Of a stretch of 64,000 bases of DNA, positions 47,936 to 61,853 are shown piece after piece. The stretch covers positions 2,811,721 to 2,875,720 of the forward strand of contig NW_025062479.1 in assembly GCF_000002995.4 (NCBI RefSeq). Reading direction: 5' to 3'. How positions within the stretch are numbered: position 1 is the first letter of the stretch; each line of letters begins with the position of its first letter. The translations under genes and the position numbers were made by a program. The notes under the pieces were generated by a model. That model worked only from the letters and a program-made list of their open reading frames with translations. It searched no databases and was not told where the DNA came from. This stretch comes from Brugia malayi (Eukaryota; Nematoda; Chromadorea; Rhabditida; Onchocercidae).

Positions 47936-50818
47936 TCAAAAGCTTGCTTTCTTAGCAAAATTAGCCCAATGTTCTACTGTTTGACGTCCCAAATCAAAAA
48001 CAAGCGAATGCAATTCCAGGCCTTTTGCAGCATTGCTACGTCGTGATGATGTTTGTGGTGCTGCACAAATTGCTGCAGTAACCGGTTCTGCTTCCGTATC
48101 ACTGCTACTTTCCGTCCATCCTTCACTGCTTTCATTTGCGGTATTAACGCTCATCATCACTTCACAAAATTGTTCAAAATCACGACTTTGCATCTGCAAG
48201 CTTGACCGTACAAAATTATCACTTCGATTACTTCGACCACGCCAATATGCATTTCTTGCCATTGATGCAGCTGCATTCAGTCGCCTACAATACATCGCAA
48301 ATACATTTCGATTCACTATTTCTGTTTAGATCATAATTCAGCTTTCTTTTATCTTTCTCTCTTTGCTCAAGAATAGTCTTGTTATTTGATCAAATCTAGA
48401 TCAGATTAAATTGCTTTATCTCTGTCACTGTCACAACTTTAGAAAATTCATTATCATTTATTCTAATTTAAATCTTTTTAAGATTCTACTTTGATACTCG
48501 TAAAGGTTTTCCGTGTTTTCGTGAATATTGCTTCTCCAATTTACTGATACATTTTCGCAAAGGTGCGCATGTCAACCATTGACCATAGGTTAAACGCATA
48601 CGTTCATTGAAATATGCATAGATAAATGGATTACACATATGATTACACAACCAAATCTGTAAATAGTATACTTCATATGTTATACCCAGCAATGATTCTA
48701 ATAATTTTTTCGGTTACTACGAACTAGAATTACCTTAATATTCGTAGAGCTATAAATAATCAATAGCAAAGTTTAGTACTTGGAACTGCTGTGAGAAACC
48801 ACATCGCTTCATGAAAAGTTGAATAACTTCCAAAGCTTGAATGTTGACTAATTAAAACTAAGCACTCCAAATCATCGCTCAATTTATTAGCAGGTAAATT
48901 AGGCGGAATACTTTACTTAAGGTTTTTGTTCAACATTAATTACAGTTATTGTTACAAAGTTACGCCTTACCACTTACAAAAGAAGCTGTTAATTAAACAC
49001 AAAATTATCTTACCAAATGTAGAAAAACAAACTGCCAACTGGTCAATATATCAGTCATGAATGGTTTAGCAAAGAATATAATAGATGAAATAGTACAAAT
49101 GAGAGATGGATAAAAAAACTGAAATGTTAAACGAGCCTGAAAAAAAAAATTTTTGCTTCTGATTAAATTTTTAAAAAATAACAAAATAATAAAAAATAAC
49201 AGTTGCAGTTACGCATGCATTTACAAGTTCTATCAGCGTAACATAACAATTCTGTTTTCCTCTAACCGATCAAATTTAATGATACATGCAGCTATTGTAG
49301 TAATAATATTAGTAATATTACTCTGTCAAAAATATCTTTAATATGTCTAATATGTTACAATAGAAACAGCTCACCTGTTTTTTAAATCTTTTAGCACTGC
49401 CAAGGTTCAACTTGTTACAGTTAATTTTATGGCGAACTTTGTATATTTTTATAAGTACCATTAAAGAACATGACCATTGCGCTAAGATACTGACAAAATT
49501 GAAAGATAATGCAAGTACCATGAACACTGCTATAAATTGTCATATTTTATAGTTCATTTCTTTCTTTAAATGACATGAAAATAATTTCAAATGAAGAGAT
49601 ATCTGCTATTTTAATTCCGTTTCGGACGAAAGTTCTACTCAAATTTGCAGATTTTGATTCTAATCAAACAAGAAAAATTTTATTTTTCATAAGGTAGTCG
49701 TGAAGCTACTTTTACCAATTTTCTTCCAAATATCTTTCAAAGGAGAAGTGAAATATGAGAAAGTATACCCGGCCTTCTTCCAGCTGTATTCAAAAAGCTC
49801 ACTGTCCACATATCAGTTCGCATGCCCATCAGTGGCACAGGCATTGTTCCGATATAAGCTAAAAGCTAAATTATTACTTAAAGAATAAAGAAAGAATTAA
49901 AAAGCTGAAGTTTGAAGAGATAGGTTAATTAGTTTCATATCTACGAAGAAGATAATCAAACATTAAAATGCACATTTCTCATTAGTAACCCATTATATAT
50001 CATCTTATCAAAGATGCCAGAGGAAATTATGCTACTTGAAAGCTAAAAAAGCTGTCTAAAATTTCTTTATATTTTTTCTGCTTACTGTTTTAAAAGTCAG
50101 TTTGAAATTTGATAATTATTTCTGACGGTATAGTCTTCTCTTTTTTCGTTTTTTCGCTCTCATTTTCTCTGCATACTTGAATGTAATTCAGGATGCTTGA
50201 AATTGCGTCTAATATTCACGTGGAATGATTATTGAAAATGATGGATGAACCTGCAATAATGCCGATAAGCCATGTTATTGTAGAGCCAACAAGCGCAAAT
50301 GACACTCGATTAATTGTTTTAGCACGAGTACGATAGAAGCAAATTGCAACGCAACGATTGATACCCAGCAATGCGTGACTTATTATTCCTGCCGTCCAAG
50401 CAGCTATTTCAAGGAATGATAATAAAAATACGGAAAAATGCAAATCTTCCAAAAGTGTATTGAATTGACTCCTGTTTACATTATACAATTCACTTTTAAT
50501 TCCAACTATTTTTATAGGATCAGTCATAAAATTACTGCTATTTAGAATTTCAGTGGAATTATTGGTAGTATTGTCGTAATTTAGAAAAGGCACTTGAATA
50601 ATATTGAGACCACAAACGAGACCAGCAACAATGAGCATAATAGCATCAGCTAATGCAAGATTAGCCATAATAGTATAGGCTGATAAACGATACATTCGAC
50701 AGCATGTAATCATTAGCAGTGTTGTCACATTGCATAATGAACCAGTAATTCCAATGAATATATAAATTCCTCCTACTGCCCTTGTCACTCCATCAGAATC
50801 GAACAGTTCTCCAATCAT
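47936..50818 (-). CDS. Rhodopsin-like 7TM G-protein-coupled receptor
   Basis: Six exons with consistent phases (high to low): 50818-50220, 49801-49716, 49526-49375, 49136-49014, 48656-48490, 48284-47936; 491 residues. TM1 (GGIYIFIGITGSLCNVTTLL), TM2 with NLALAD, TM3 ending GINRCVAICF (replaces the DRY box), TM4 with its Trp (STITWLIGIIAG), TM5 (VFMVLALSFNFVSILAQW), TM6 (LTFQFFYPSLICTISSIIFF) and TM7 with NPFIY are visible. The loop between TM2 and TM3 is about 50 residues with several N-glycosylation sites. The tail is ~130 residues, rich in Ser and Glu. Start chosen at the first in-frame ATG after a TTTGCAG acceptor (50889-50883). Ligand unknown. It could belong to a nematode chemoreceptor or peptide-receptor family. 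The exon at 49801-49716 is the least certain. Confidence 0.8.
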
Positions 50819-50882
50819 TTTAAATTTTTTTGCTTCTTTTTGCCATGCAGTATTTCCTTGATTACATTTTTGCTTTATCCTG

Positions 50883-50889
50883 CAAAGAA
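50883..50889 (-). promoter_or_regulatory. Possible trans-splice acceptor for the receptor gene
   Basis: TTTGCAG on the minus strand about 64 bases before the chosen start. A weaker alternative, ATTTCAG, lies near 50926-50932. Confidence 0.35.
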
Positions 50890-50939
50890 TTCCTACCACA
50901 TTTGTTGGGACGAATAAAAACGCTGAAATATGTTACAAT

Positions 50940-53900
50940 TTACAACAAAGTGTATATATAAGCTTAATACTTTAAAACTACAGTGGTTTTCATATTTCCT
51001 AAAATGTATTTCATCAACAGCAAAATAACAGCGACAAAAAAAAGAGAAATAAAATAAACAAAAAACCAGCAAAAAAATAAATAAATAGCGGACAAGCTGA
51101 AATCATTTCAATGATAACAATTGAGATATTATGATACAATTTTATTCCTCTACAAATGGATTAACCGGAGTGTATAATTTAGTATAATCATTCTAATAGT
51201 ATCTTCTTTCTTAAATGAAATTTTTTAGAAACTGAAAAATGAATAACATTATTTAATGAAAATTCGAAATAAAAGTTTTTGTGAAGAAATCATGAAAGTT
51301 AAATGTAAGATTTACTGTTAATTGATTCGGAAAGTGAATGACCCCAAGGAAATTTCTGATGAAAAAATACAGGAAAATAAAAACAAGAGAGAACTTGAAA
51401 ATTGTTAAAAAGGCAGGAGTGAATGAGCTTATATGAATGCAAATAAAGGCGTAGAATTAGTAAGGAGGCCGGCTACATTACTCAAATACATACTCTTTAG
51501 TAAAATGTATGGTCATAAAATGATTGTGCAAAATTTCAATCTCTCAAATTTTTTACATTCAAACCTTTCACATAAAAGCTAATTCGAATTCGTGGATTGC
51601 TAGTTTTATGAGACGATAATTTATACTGGTCAAAGTGAATAATGTCCACTTCCTTCTACCTCTTTTTCCTCTCCTGACAGTCAGTTGGAGTAAACATTAA
51701 TATTTTATGGAATAATCAAAATCCTCAAATTCAATCTCAAAAAAGCATAAAGATATGACAAATTTGCTATTTCTCTAAATTTTAGAATATAGATTTTAAA
51801 ACAGAAACCGAAACAAGACGTAAAAAAAAGACATTGACAACATTATAAAGTGAATGAATCGCTATAAATTTGCATTTAATCTTAGAGATTCATTTGTTTA
51901 ACATCAACTGCTTCAACCAGAAACTATGAAATTGCTGGCTTGGAATGACATATATGTTAGCAGATAGTCGATGAGTTACAACAGTTTCAATTAGCATTCT
52001 TGTTGAATGTTTGCTTTAGTATTCTCGGATAATTAAAAGGCTTTTCTTTTCTATTTGATATACTCTTTTCTTTTACACTGAAATTTTTCTTAATAATAAT
52101 TTTAAAAAATGAGATCAAATGAGTCACTGCTGACAGTTACAAATATTAAATTTATTTATGACTGCGTAACTCATCTAATTAACTTTACTTAATGCTTTTC
52201 AAAAATATATTCATAACGTAGTCATTATTTTCATTAACCTGAAATAATTTTTTTTTAGGATTCTCATTATAAAATTATTATAAATGTATACGAATATTGA
52301 TAATATTTTATTGTAAATTACTAATGATAAATTATTAAACAAAATTTGCTATTCATGATTCCATTGAATGTTTAATCAAACAGAATTTTTCTTCTTTTTT
52401 CATTATATTATTTGAAACTAATCCATCATTTCAGACTTCCTTCAAAAACAGCAAAGCATTTGAGTAGTTAATTTTTCCGGATTTATTCGGATTTATACAG
52501 CTCACGTAAAACACTTATTTTCCATTGTTTGGTCATAACTTCCACTATTTATCATTTGACATTAGTTAACAGTTACAGAAATTACAAGTGAAACACTAAT
52601 CAGAAAGATTGAAGTGAACTGTAATTCGACAAAAAAAAAAAAAAAAAAAAAAGGAAAAAAAATGGTGGTGTTGAGGGAAAAAATGGGAACAAAAAATCAT
52701 AAACAGGCAATGAAATTTCTCCATGCATAATTAAATGACCAATTACTGAATATTAGATTTTGAACGAAACTAGAACTTTCTACGGTAGTGTCACCTCTTC
52801 TTCCCCACGGATTTTCTATATATTATTGTCACAGCTGAAGATGATGACAGCTACAACAGATAATTAAATGATTCATCTGGTTTTAACAGTAAAATTAAAC
52901 CTAATAATATTATTATGGAAAGTAATATTTATCAATGTTTCTGATGTGTTAATAAGAAAAAGAACTTCCCACGCATGTTTCACTTTTCAAACAATAATTT
53001 TTTAATCATAACTTTCAAAGATAAAAACCCAAACTTTATATTATTTCAATTTCATCAATGAGATCAGAAAAAGATAATTGGGATGAAGAACAAAAATAAA
53101 TAGAAAATTTTGATCGAAAAAAATCTAATATCTGTCAATTTTCAACACTTTTTCTTTACCACCAGTTTATAGATTTTGTTTATTCATTCTTCCATTTTTT
53201 TTTTTTAAAAAAAAAAAAGGGAACAAGAGAAAAACAAAAATATAAGCAATTCTCACTGAATTACAGAAAAATATTGTTCTAATTCCCAAATTTTTCGAAT
53301 GATCCATTTCAATTAGTAATATCATGCAAAACCACTTAGATTAGTGAAGAAAATAACATTCTTGCAATTATATTGCAGTTAAAAACTTTACTGCTACATT
53401 TGTGATATTCTTAAGTTCATAATACTCAACACAATAAATTGATGGTGAACTGATGAAATCACTGACCTTTGACATTTTCTTTTGGCATGCATTCTTATGA
53501 TAGAAGTTTTACTGTTTGATGAAAATCATCCGTAAATCACTAGCAAACTTTCGTAAAGCTTCGAAATTCTTTACAGTTACTGAAGTAGCACAATTTTTTT
53601 CTCGCATTATGACATCGATTAGCCGATGTCAGCATAAACTTTTTGGTGCAGTAAGCCAATATACTTAATATAGATCAAACTCAATGATATAAGAGCTACA
53701 TTATAATTAATCTTACTTATCACATTGCATTCTTTTCAAGTTGTCATATTATTATCAATTAATTTTTCTTTAAATTAATTTCTAAATTAGTTGGTGCAAT
53801 ATAAACAGTTAAATCACTGACTGTAAAAAAGATAAGGAAAGAAAAAAGGTTCAAAAAATAGTGTTATAAATAAGATGATGATTGCATAAAATTATTTTTT

Positions 53901-55080
53901 CAAAAATAAGCCAAAAAAAAAAAAGAATTCAACAAAACTATTCTAATTCAATTCTTTTCCCCAGTCGCTATACTTTTTGTTGTTGCCATGGACACGATAA
54001 AGATTCATGCTAAATTTATTTGAAACTAACAAAAGAGAAGAAAAAAATAAGAAAAGATTCAAGAAATTTGTTATATGAAACAAAATTTTAAGTGCCATAT
54101 CCACTGGATGATAAATACTTTTGACTTGAAATGAATATTTTTCAATTTGAAAAAAGTTAAATTTTTGATGTTGCAATATGCATTGAAGGATATTTTATCA
54201 TTTTTTGAAAACAAGAAATAATTGTTGAAGGAATAGCTAATGATTGCTATAGAATATGTCATTTTTATATAACGTTTAATTATCCAAAATAATATCTCAA
54301 AGAGATCTGCAGAATATCAAAAGATGAGCTTTTTTTTCCTGCTGTATTGATACGTAGTTGTATTCATCTTCCAAGTATTATCAGCAAACTTATCACTGTT
54401 CCAATTTTTATCAGCACTTCAACAAATTCTTCGTTCGATTTTTTCTATCAAGGTTATTTTCGAGTGTAAAATAATTTCATTCTTACTAATATTCGTCACT
54501 TCTAATCGCCCATGTTTTGCAATATTTTTTGTGTTATTAATGGACCGTCTAATGATATCTTTCAAAATATAAACCTTAACTTTGATTGATGAAAAACCGA
54601 CTGAGCATCGAGAAATCCTTCATTTTAGTTGGATGATTTATAATTTTAAATTATAAACGTTAATTTCGATTAATTGTTGACTATAAATTAAACAAAAACT
54701 ATCCGTTTTTTTTTTCTTTTGTCAGTAGTAGTAGCATATATTTTTAGGTAAATGAAAAATGAAAATGAATACTTCGGAGGAGTGAAAAGGCATTTTTTCT
54801 TTATGATGAAGTTGATAACTGAGATTGATGACATCGCTTATTCTTAAGACTGTAAAAGCTGCAATTTAACCAGCCGACACGTACCTCGGATATCTCTTGC
54901 CAATATTTCAAGTACACTCGACTGCATTCGTTAAAATAAAGCCATCATTTCAAGTATACTTAATTCAATTTGTTAAAAAAACAAAAAACAAAAGAAAAAC
55001 GACTGAATTGTTAACATTTTGTTGCATAATTTGATTCAAAGAAAAATGCTCAGTATTTTAATTAATGCACTTTTTATTAA
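50940..55080. other. AT-rich intergenic DNA
   Basis: No coding signal is seen. A-runs occur at about 52630-52652 and 53198-53217, the latter preceded by a T-run that makes a T-A snapback. An imperfect ~42-bp tandem duplication lies at about 54909-54990 (atttcaagta-act... twice). The frames at 53943-54262 are AT-driven. Confidence 0.5.
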
Positions 55081-55164
55081 ATGTGACATCTTTTTTCTGA
55101 TGCCAAGATCTTTCAGCTGATGAAATTGAAAATTTCATCTATATGAAAATTAAAACAACCGGAT

Positions 55165-55415
55165 CATCAAAATCCTTAATGTTGAGTTTTAATTTTTCAA
55201 TATTGTTATGTCATAAGAAAGGCAAAAAAAGATTGCTAGAAAATTAAAATAGAATCTCTAGCATTAAGCTTTAATTTTTGAAAATTGCTATGACATTAAA
55301 AAAGCAGGGAAAAAAGTTGTCTGGAAACTGATATAACCAAATCATCAGAATCTTTTGCGTTAGCATTAAATTTTGATTTTTTAAAATTGCTGTGAGAGAA
55401 AAAAATTATCAATGT
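55165..55415 (+). repeat. Three diverged tandem units, ~80-95 bp
   Basis: Units starting near 55170, 55250 and 55350 share the order: 'atc(a)-aatc(c/t)tt', 'gttagcattaa-like' block, 'tttaatttttcaa/gaaaattgcta', 'gtcataagaaaggcaaaaaa'-type A-rich block. The third copy is shortened. Confidence 0.6.
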
Positions 55416-58400
55416 TCTTTTTGAAATGATGAAAATAATTTTAATGCTGCAATTTCTATTTACTCATTATTTGCATTAATTAAGATAGAAACGATTATTA
55501 CATTTTTCGTGTAGTCTTTGAAATTGTTGAAATTTTCCAAATTATGTTAAATTTGAAAAGAATATGGAAATTATAGAAATTTTGTTGCTGTCGTTGTTGT
55601 TGGAATTATTGGATGAATGTAGAAAAAAAAAACACACTTATAAGATGATGTAGAAAATGATAGCTTAGTAGGTTAGTCTGTCATCTTTCCGGTCATTCAT
55701 TTTATTATAAATAAAGGGAACTACCGCAAAACGATATTTCATTTTAAAAAAAATTAAATAAGACATTTTATATTTCCTTAATCATATTAAAGCTTGCATT
55801 TAAAACTACAGCTAGAAACTCATACTTGAATTAAATGAAGTCAAGTATGCATTTGGTCATTTAAAACTAAAATCATTCAAAACATTCACCCAAAGGAGTT
55901 AAGCAGTGCATACTGATTAAATGACGTTAAGCAGAAAAAAAAGAACGTAGAAAAGTTAATTAACTTAGAGGATGCATTGAAGAAACGATGAAAATATTGA
56001 TTAATTTGATGTTGACTTGACTAGTTAACAAAAGACAAGGAACATGGATAGCAGCAAATTTTACGGGTCCGGAAAGCAATAAATGTGTTATAGCATAAAA
56101 ACAAGAAAAAAAAAAAAAAAAAAAACGAGATATTAAATTACGATGAATGCCGTGAATAAGTGGAATAACTTGTTCGATAGTTGCTGAAGTGTGCATGAAA
56201 TTAGATGAAATCAAATATTTCTTTCTATCATTGAACTTCAGATTTCAATAGCTATTTGATAACCTTTAAATTGTGTTCAAAAAAAAGAAATTTTTCGCTT
56301 TTTTTTCATTTGTAAAGAAGAGCTAAAGAATTTTTTTTTTTTTTTTGTTTGTAAGCTATTCTGATTGATTATTATTTGTTTGAAAGCACTGCCATTTTAA
56401 ATTTGGGATAAAATTTTATTCTTTAAAAAAATTTAACAATCTAGTTATAGCTTTGAAATTGTAAGGAAAAGAAGAATATTATTGAAGAAGTTTTCCAACT
56501 TATGAAAGGATTAGTCAAACAAAATGCATATGCAATTGTAAAGTTAGATTTAGAAAAATGAATGGTTGATCAAAATAAAAATCGAACAGCAAAAAAAAAA
56601 AAAAAAAAAGTGATCAGAGGTTGATCACTCTTCTCATATATTATCTTTTAACAAAAAAAATTGATGTCAATATCAAAGAAAGAATTACCGAATTCAGTAA
56701 AACAAATAATTTAGCTAATCTAATAGATAGATAAATCATGATGGAATTTTCAGTGCAATAATGCACGCTGTTTTGTATGTAGCGTATTTACCTAAATTGC
56801 AAATAAAACTTTTCAAAATGTGATATGCATGATTTTGAAATTTTTTAAACAACCATAATATTTTAATATTAATAAGTACATTTAATTTTTAGAAAGGAAC
56901 TTTTTGTGAATTTCTCGTCAAATTCTCAAAACTTTCTGCAACTAATAAATAGTTGCTATTATCTATCTATACGGATATGTAGATGGAGATGAACAAGTAA
57001 CTTTAGTGATAACAATCAAATTTGCAATCCACGATAAGATTTTTATGAGATAATAAATTGACTATTGTTGGGGCCTGTTAAATATTCTTTGTGATTGTAA
57101 ATAAGTAGAAGATATTAGTTCAAATACTGTAAATTGATTCAGTGATATCAAATATGAAAAAAAAAAAAAAAAAGAATAGATAAGTGTTTGCAGAGAACAT
57201 ACTAATATTATCATATTTTCATGTCTATTATCAAATAAAATAATTGCTTCTGACAGTTTGAAAATAATTTTTATGATTGGAAAAGACGTATGATAATGTT
57301 TTTCCATTAAACCTCTTTACTATCTGAAATTTTTGTATTTTTACTTAAAATTTGATTATAAAACAAATGTTTATGTTACTTCGTCTTCTGGGTCTTTGTA
57401 ATATTCTTTCTCTCACAGGTCATGTTTTCTTTTCTATTTGATGTCAAATAAAAAAAATGAAGTTAAATCTAAGAATGAAGTTATCCATATGCTCACAACT
57501 AATTAATTGCTTTGTTCTAATGCATTAATTGTAAAGTTATGTTTTTATATGATTTTTTCTTCATATTTCACCAATTTTTGCATGAATTTTATTATTTGTT
57601 AATTTTGCTGCAACGTTCATATTTAATAGTAAACCACTCGAAAACTCTATAAATCAAATAATTTTATATGATTGCTTAATCACATTAGCAATATGAAGAA
57701 ACTGAACTGCTTTTACAGGATGTTGAATTCTGAACTTCAATCTTGGCTTAAATATGTACAAAGAAAGCGTTTCTTATAAATCAGAAATTTTCACATATGA
57801 CATATAAATTTTGTTTAGAATGACTAGGTGTTATTGATATTTCCTTGTATACATTCAATAACTATTTGGTTGGCAGTCATTTAGTCACCATCGATTGCTC
57901 ATGATTTTTCGCTCCCTTAGAACATAGCAATAAATAAATCTTAAAGTGTGCCATATAATTGATGGAATTAGTAAGGTTAATTTATATTAATAATCGAATA
58001 CTTCAAATCAATTTCGATGAATTAGTATGAAGTAAATGTTTCATGGCTGCATTGATTTCACTACCTTTCATCGTTTAGTTTATAAAATGTGTAATAAAAT
58101 TAGAATACTCCAAAATATTTAAAAAAATTGAGCTTTGAAAATTTTGGAAAAAAATTCAGGATTTCAAAAGATTCAAAAAGTAAGTGATGTATAGTACATA
58201 AAGCTCAAAAAAAAAAATGAAAAAAGTTCGAAAATATCTGGAAAACCTAGAAATCGACGAAACAAAAACAAAAGTCGAAATTTTTAGAATATAATTATGA
58301 AATTCAGAAGCTTTATATAAAAAACAGAAACATAGAAAACTCGGAAAAATGTGAAAATGAATTTCAAAACTCAATTAGTTCAAAATAACCGCGACTTTAA

Positions 58401-61400
58401 ACAATAAAAAACAAGGATTCTAAATTTCTTGTCGCTGTACACAGAAATGACTCAATTTTCAATTAGTTTTTTAACTTCCAATTTTTTATAACTAAATTAT
58501 CGCATCTTTTCTAACATTTTTCTTTTAACATTTTTCTAACTTTAGTTATTATATTATCAAAGGTTTCAGATGAACAAACACGTTTCATCTGAAAATTGAA
58601 AGTGTTCATATTTCATACAATGTACAATTTTCAAATAACTTATATTAAATTATTTTACATTTTTAATCAGTTAGGATTTGATGATGCAGTCTTATTTTCA
58701 AGAAATTTTAATAATAAAATTAGTTCTATTTTTATTCAGTGGCAAATAAGTGAGGAATTGTTTTATTCAAGTATCTTGAAAATTTTAATTAATTAATTAA
58801 TTTTTTTTTTTTTTCACCATCAAATTTTCTTCATTTTATTTCAGTTAGTTATCAGTTATGTAAAAAAACAATGGCTGTTAATGTTATGGTTAAGCATTTT
58901 ACAAATACTGGTATTGCTTTTGATACTATTGTGATTGTGTATATTTGTATTGTTTTATGGAAACTCATTCTTCATTCTTTCGGATTGATTATTTTGACAA
59001 TGTTTTTTAAAAGAATTTTATTCCGACTATATTATATTATGTATGGGAAAATTTTTTTATTGTTTTAAATAAAACAATGGTGATAAATGTGGGAAATTTT
59101 TAAAGTCTTATTTTGATTACAAGTCTACAGAGAGTTTTATTCTGTTTATGACAAGTGTACGGAACTTCTGAAAGCTATTAATATAATGCTTCCCATTAAA
59201 TCGCTGTGTTTAATTTGCCTTTCGGCCAAGTAATATAAGCTACCGATATCAATATATTGTCTAAATAGTTGCACAAAAAAAAGCTATGAAAAATTAAAGT
59301 TTAAAGAGTCGCAAAATTTGATCAAAGCACAGTTTAAAGGGAACAGAAAATTATTATGCACAAATTAAAGCATAACAAACTTTTTTTAGCTAAATTTTAT
59401 TGCTCTGACATAATTTCCTTCCTTAGGATGCAACATATGGCTTTATATAATTGCAAGTTCAACATCTGATCCAATTATTATGTATTTGAGAGAAATTATT
59501 TCTGTTGCATGCCTGCTTAATTGATTAATGACAAAATGACTTAAATTCAAAATTTAAAAGAAACAATTTGTGATTAGCCTTTTTTTTGAAGCAGTAAATT
59601 ATTTCTCATAATTCCATTTCCTTTTTTTTAGGGACAAATTTAAAAAAAGAAAATATCTTCTTTTATCCTTTTTGTGGATGAATTAAAATGACAATGAATT
59701 GAAATTTCTTCATCTTTCATCTTTTTTTGTAGGAAAATTCACTATTAGCCTTTCCATTGCAGTTATTGAATTACATAAGTATAGATTTCAGAATGAAATC
59801 TTTTTAAATTTATTTCCGTTTCAGAATTTAAGCTTCGTGAAAAAAAATTATAGTTTTGGTAGCAGCAATTAAAAAATAGTTTTGCACTTGTTCGCAATGA
59901 AAATCAAAGTGAAACGAACTCAGATGACATTGGCTGATCAACATGTATATCCAATGGACATTAATAGCACTTTCATATTGCTAATAGGTATAATAGTAGT
60001 AAGATTAATTATGGGCAAAGGCAAAAACGGATTTAATTTCAGTCATTAAGTTTAACTGTAACCATTTTAACTTATTCCAATTGATAGCTCAAATATTAAT
60101 GTGCAACAACTAAAATAAACATCGGATAAATAACTAATACAATGAGCTTTTTCCACTTTTTTTAGAAATAAACAATGCTTTATTTCTTTTATAGCTTGGA
60201 ATCTAAATTATTTTACTTTTCAACTTGTTCAGCGAAATGCTCATGTTGACAGTGACAGGTGATTACAAACTACAAATTGGCATTTAGTAATGCATACCTT
60301 ATACACTAATTTGTTTAAGTCATCTTAAGCAGTACATGAGGATTTCAGCATGGTACAATCCTTGAGAGACTGATTTTTTGTTAATAATGAATTTTTGCGA
60401 GTAATGTTCAAATTATCATTATCTCGTGAAAATGCATTCTAATCACTACTGAATTATCGAAAACTAATAAAAAATGATCACTATTTTTTTCTTCAACTTT
60501 CAACAGTACCAAAAGAAATCAAAAAATGCGTGTTGAAAAATAGTTTGAAAATATTAATCATTTGTTCTAACTATTCAATTTTTAAAATTTTGCAAAATTT
60601 GGTAACTTGGCATTGAATCTGATCGTCAGAACTTGTCAAATTTTCAAGACTTGCATAGTTCAAAATTTTACGTTTCCTCTTATTAGAAATCAGAAATCTG
60701 TATTCTTGTAGTTTTACCAAGTGCATGCTCTTTTCGTCAATTTAACTTTAATTAATGGATAATGTTTTACTTTATTTATTTGTTTCTTTTTCTTTAATTT
60801 ATTTTTCCACTTTTTGGTTACTATTATTTAGTGTATACTTTTTGTCAACTCTGTCCACTCAAGTAATTTATACTTTCTGCTGTTGCATGCCCTTCTTTAA
60901 TGTGTAATTTTAATTTAAGAGGATAATAAATGCTATCAATTTCATTTGTTATTTCAACTTTATTTGTTAATTTCACTGATCCATTTGTAAATTTGTTACT
61001 CTATGTGAATTATATTAGCAGCGAAAAAAAGCTGATCTTTACTTCTCTTCATTCATAAAGGAATGGAGATGTTGTCGTCGTGATTTTGTAACATATGTCA
61101 AATTGAATCAACTCAAAATTTTCAAATGATAATTTTAAAACAAACTTCAAATGAAGCAACTGGTCGATTTGCATGCATCAACCAATGCCGAAGCAAAAAC
61201 TGCTTCTCTTATTGAATTTATTATAATCATCTATCTGAAATTACTAAATCATTATTTTAGAAGATAAAATATGTGATATAGTATGTAATTAACAAATCTT
61301 TTGAAAATTCCAAATTTGAGAAATTTCACCTATTATATATTATTTACAAAATTGAGCTGTCATTTTAATAAATGATCGTGAGCAATTATTTCCAAAAATT

Positions 61401-61853
61401 CTAAATTAGCCATAAACAGTGGTAATATGTGCAACATGAGATTATTATTATTATTATTGCTAAAGTATACATTATATCAACCACTGCTGCTACCTAAACA
61501 AGTACGATTATAACTTATTTTTACTGATATATACTATGTCAGTTGTTCATAAGAATTAGAAAAATATAATATAGATTGTTAGATTAGAAAATATATAATT
61601 AATGAGTAAAACCTAGAATATGCATGATCAGTCTGCCACATTTTCTGTGCCCGAACAATTTGAAAATTCTTTCTTGAAGCACTTGCCGTTCTGGATACAT
61701 TAATGTGCTGCCTTATCTGCATGAAATTTACTTTTTTGGTTGATTTCTTTGGTTAAAATGAAAGCAAGCTAAAATATGATGCCTTTCATTGCACTACGAC
61801 AGACATAATTTATTAATATAATTTAATATTCATAAAATTATGAATTATCGATG
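55416..61853. other. AT-rich intergenic DNA
   Basis: No gene could be supported on either strand. Several long A or T homopolymers are present (about 56105-56125, 56334-56347, 56591-56609, 57158-57173, 58801-58814) and an (ATT)6 microsatellite at 61441-61458. The 65-codon hydrophobic frame at 58871-59068 lacks splice context or family resemblance. Confidence 0.5.

Noticed and set aside
49820..49870. An alternative upstream exon of the receptor gene with an acceptor near 49862
   Set aside because: Its coding frame hits a stop (TGA) before reaching the well-supported segment; the acceptor at 49802 gives consistent phase.
58871..59068. A 65-codon hydrophobic frame that might be a small membrane protein
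   Set aside because: Composition is what AT-rich DNA yields by chance and no conserved feature was seen.
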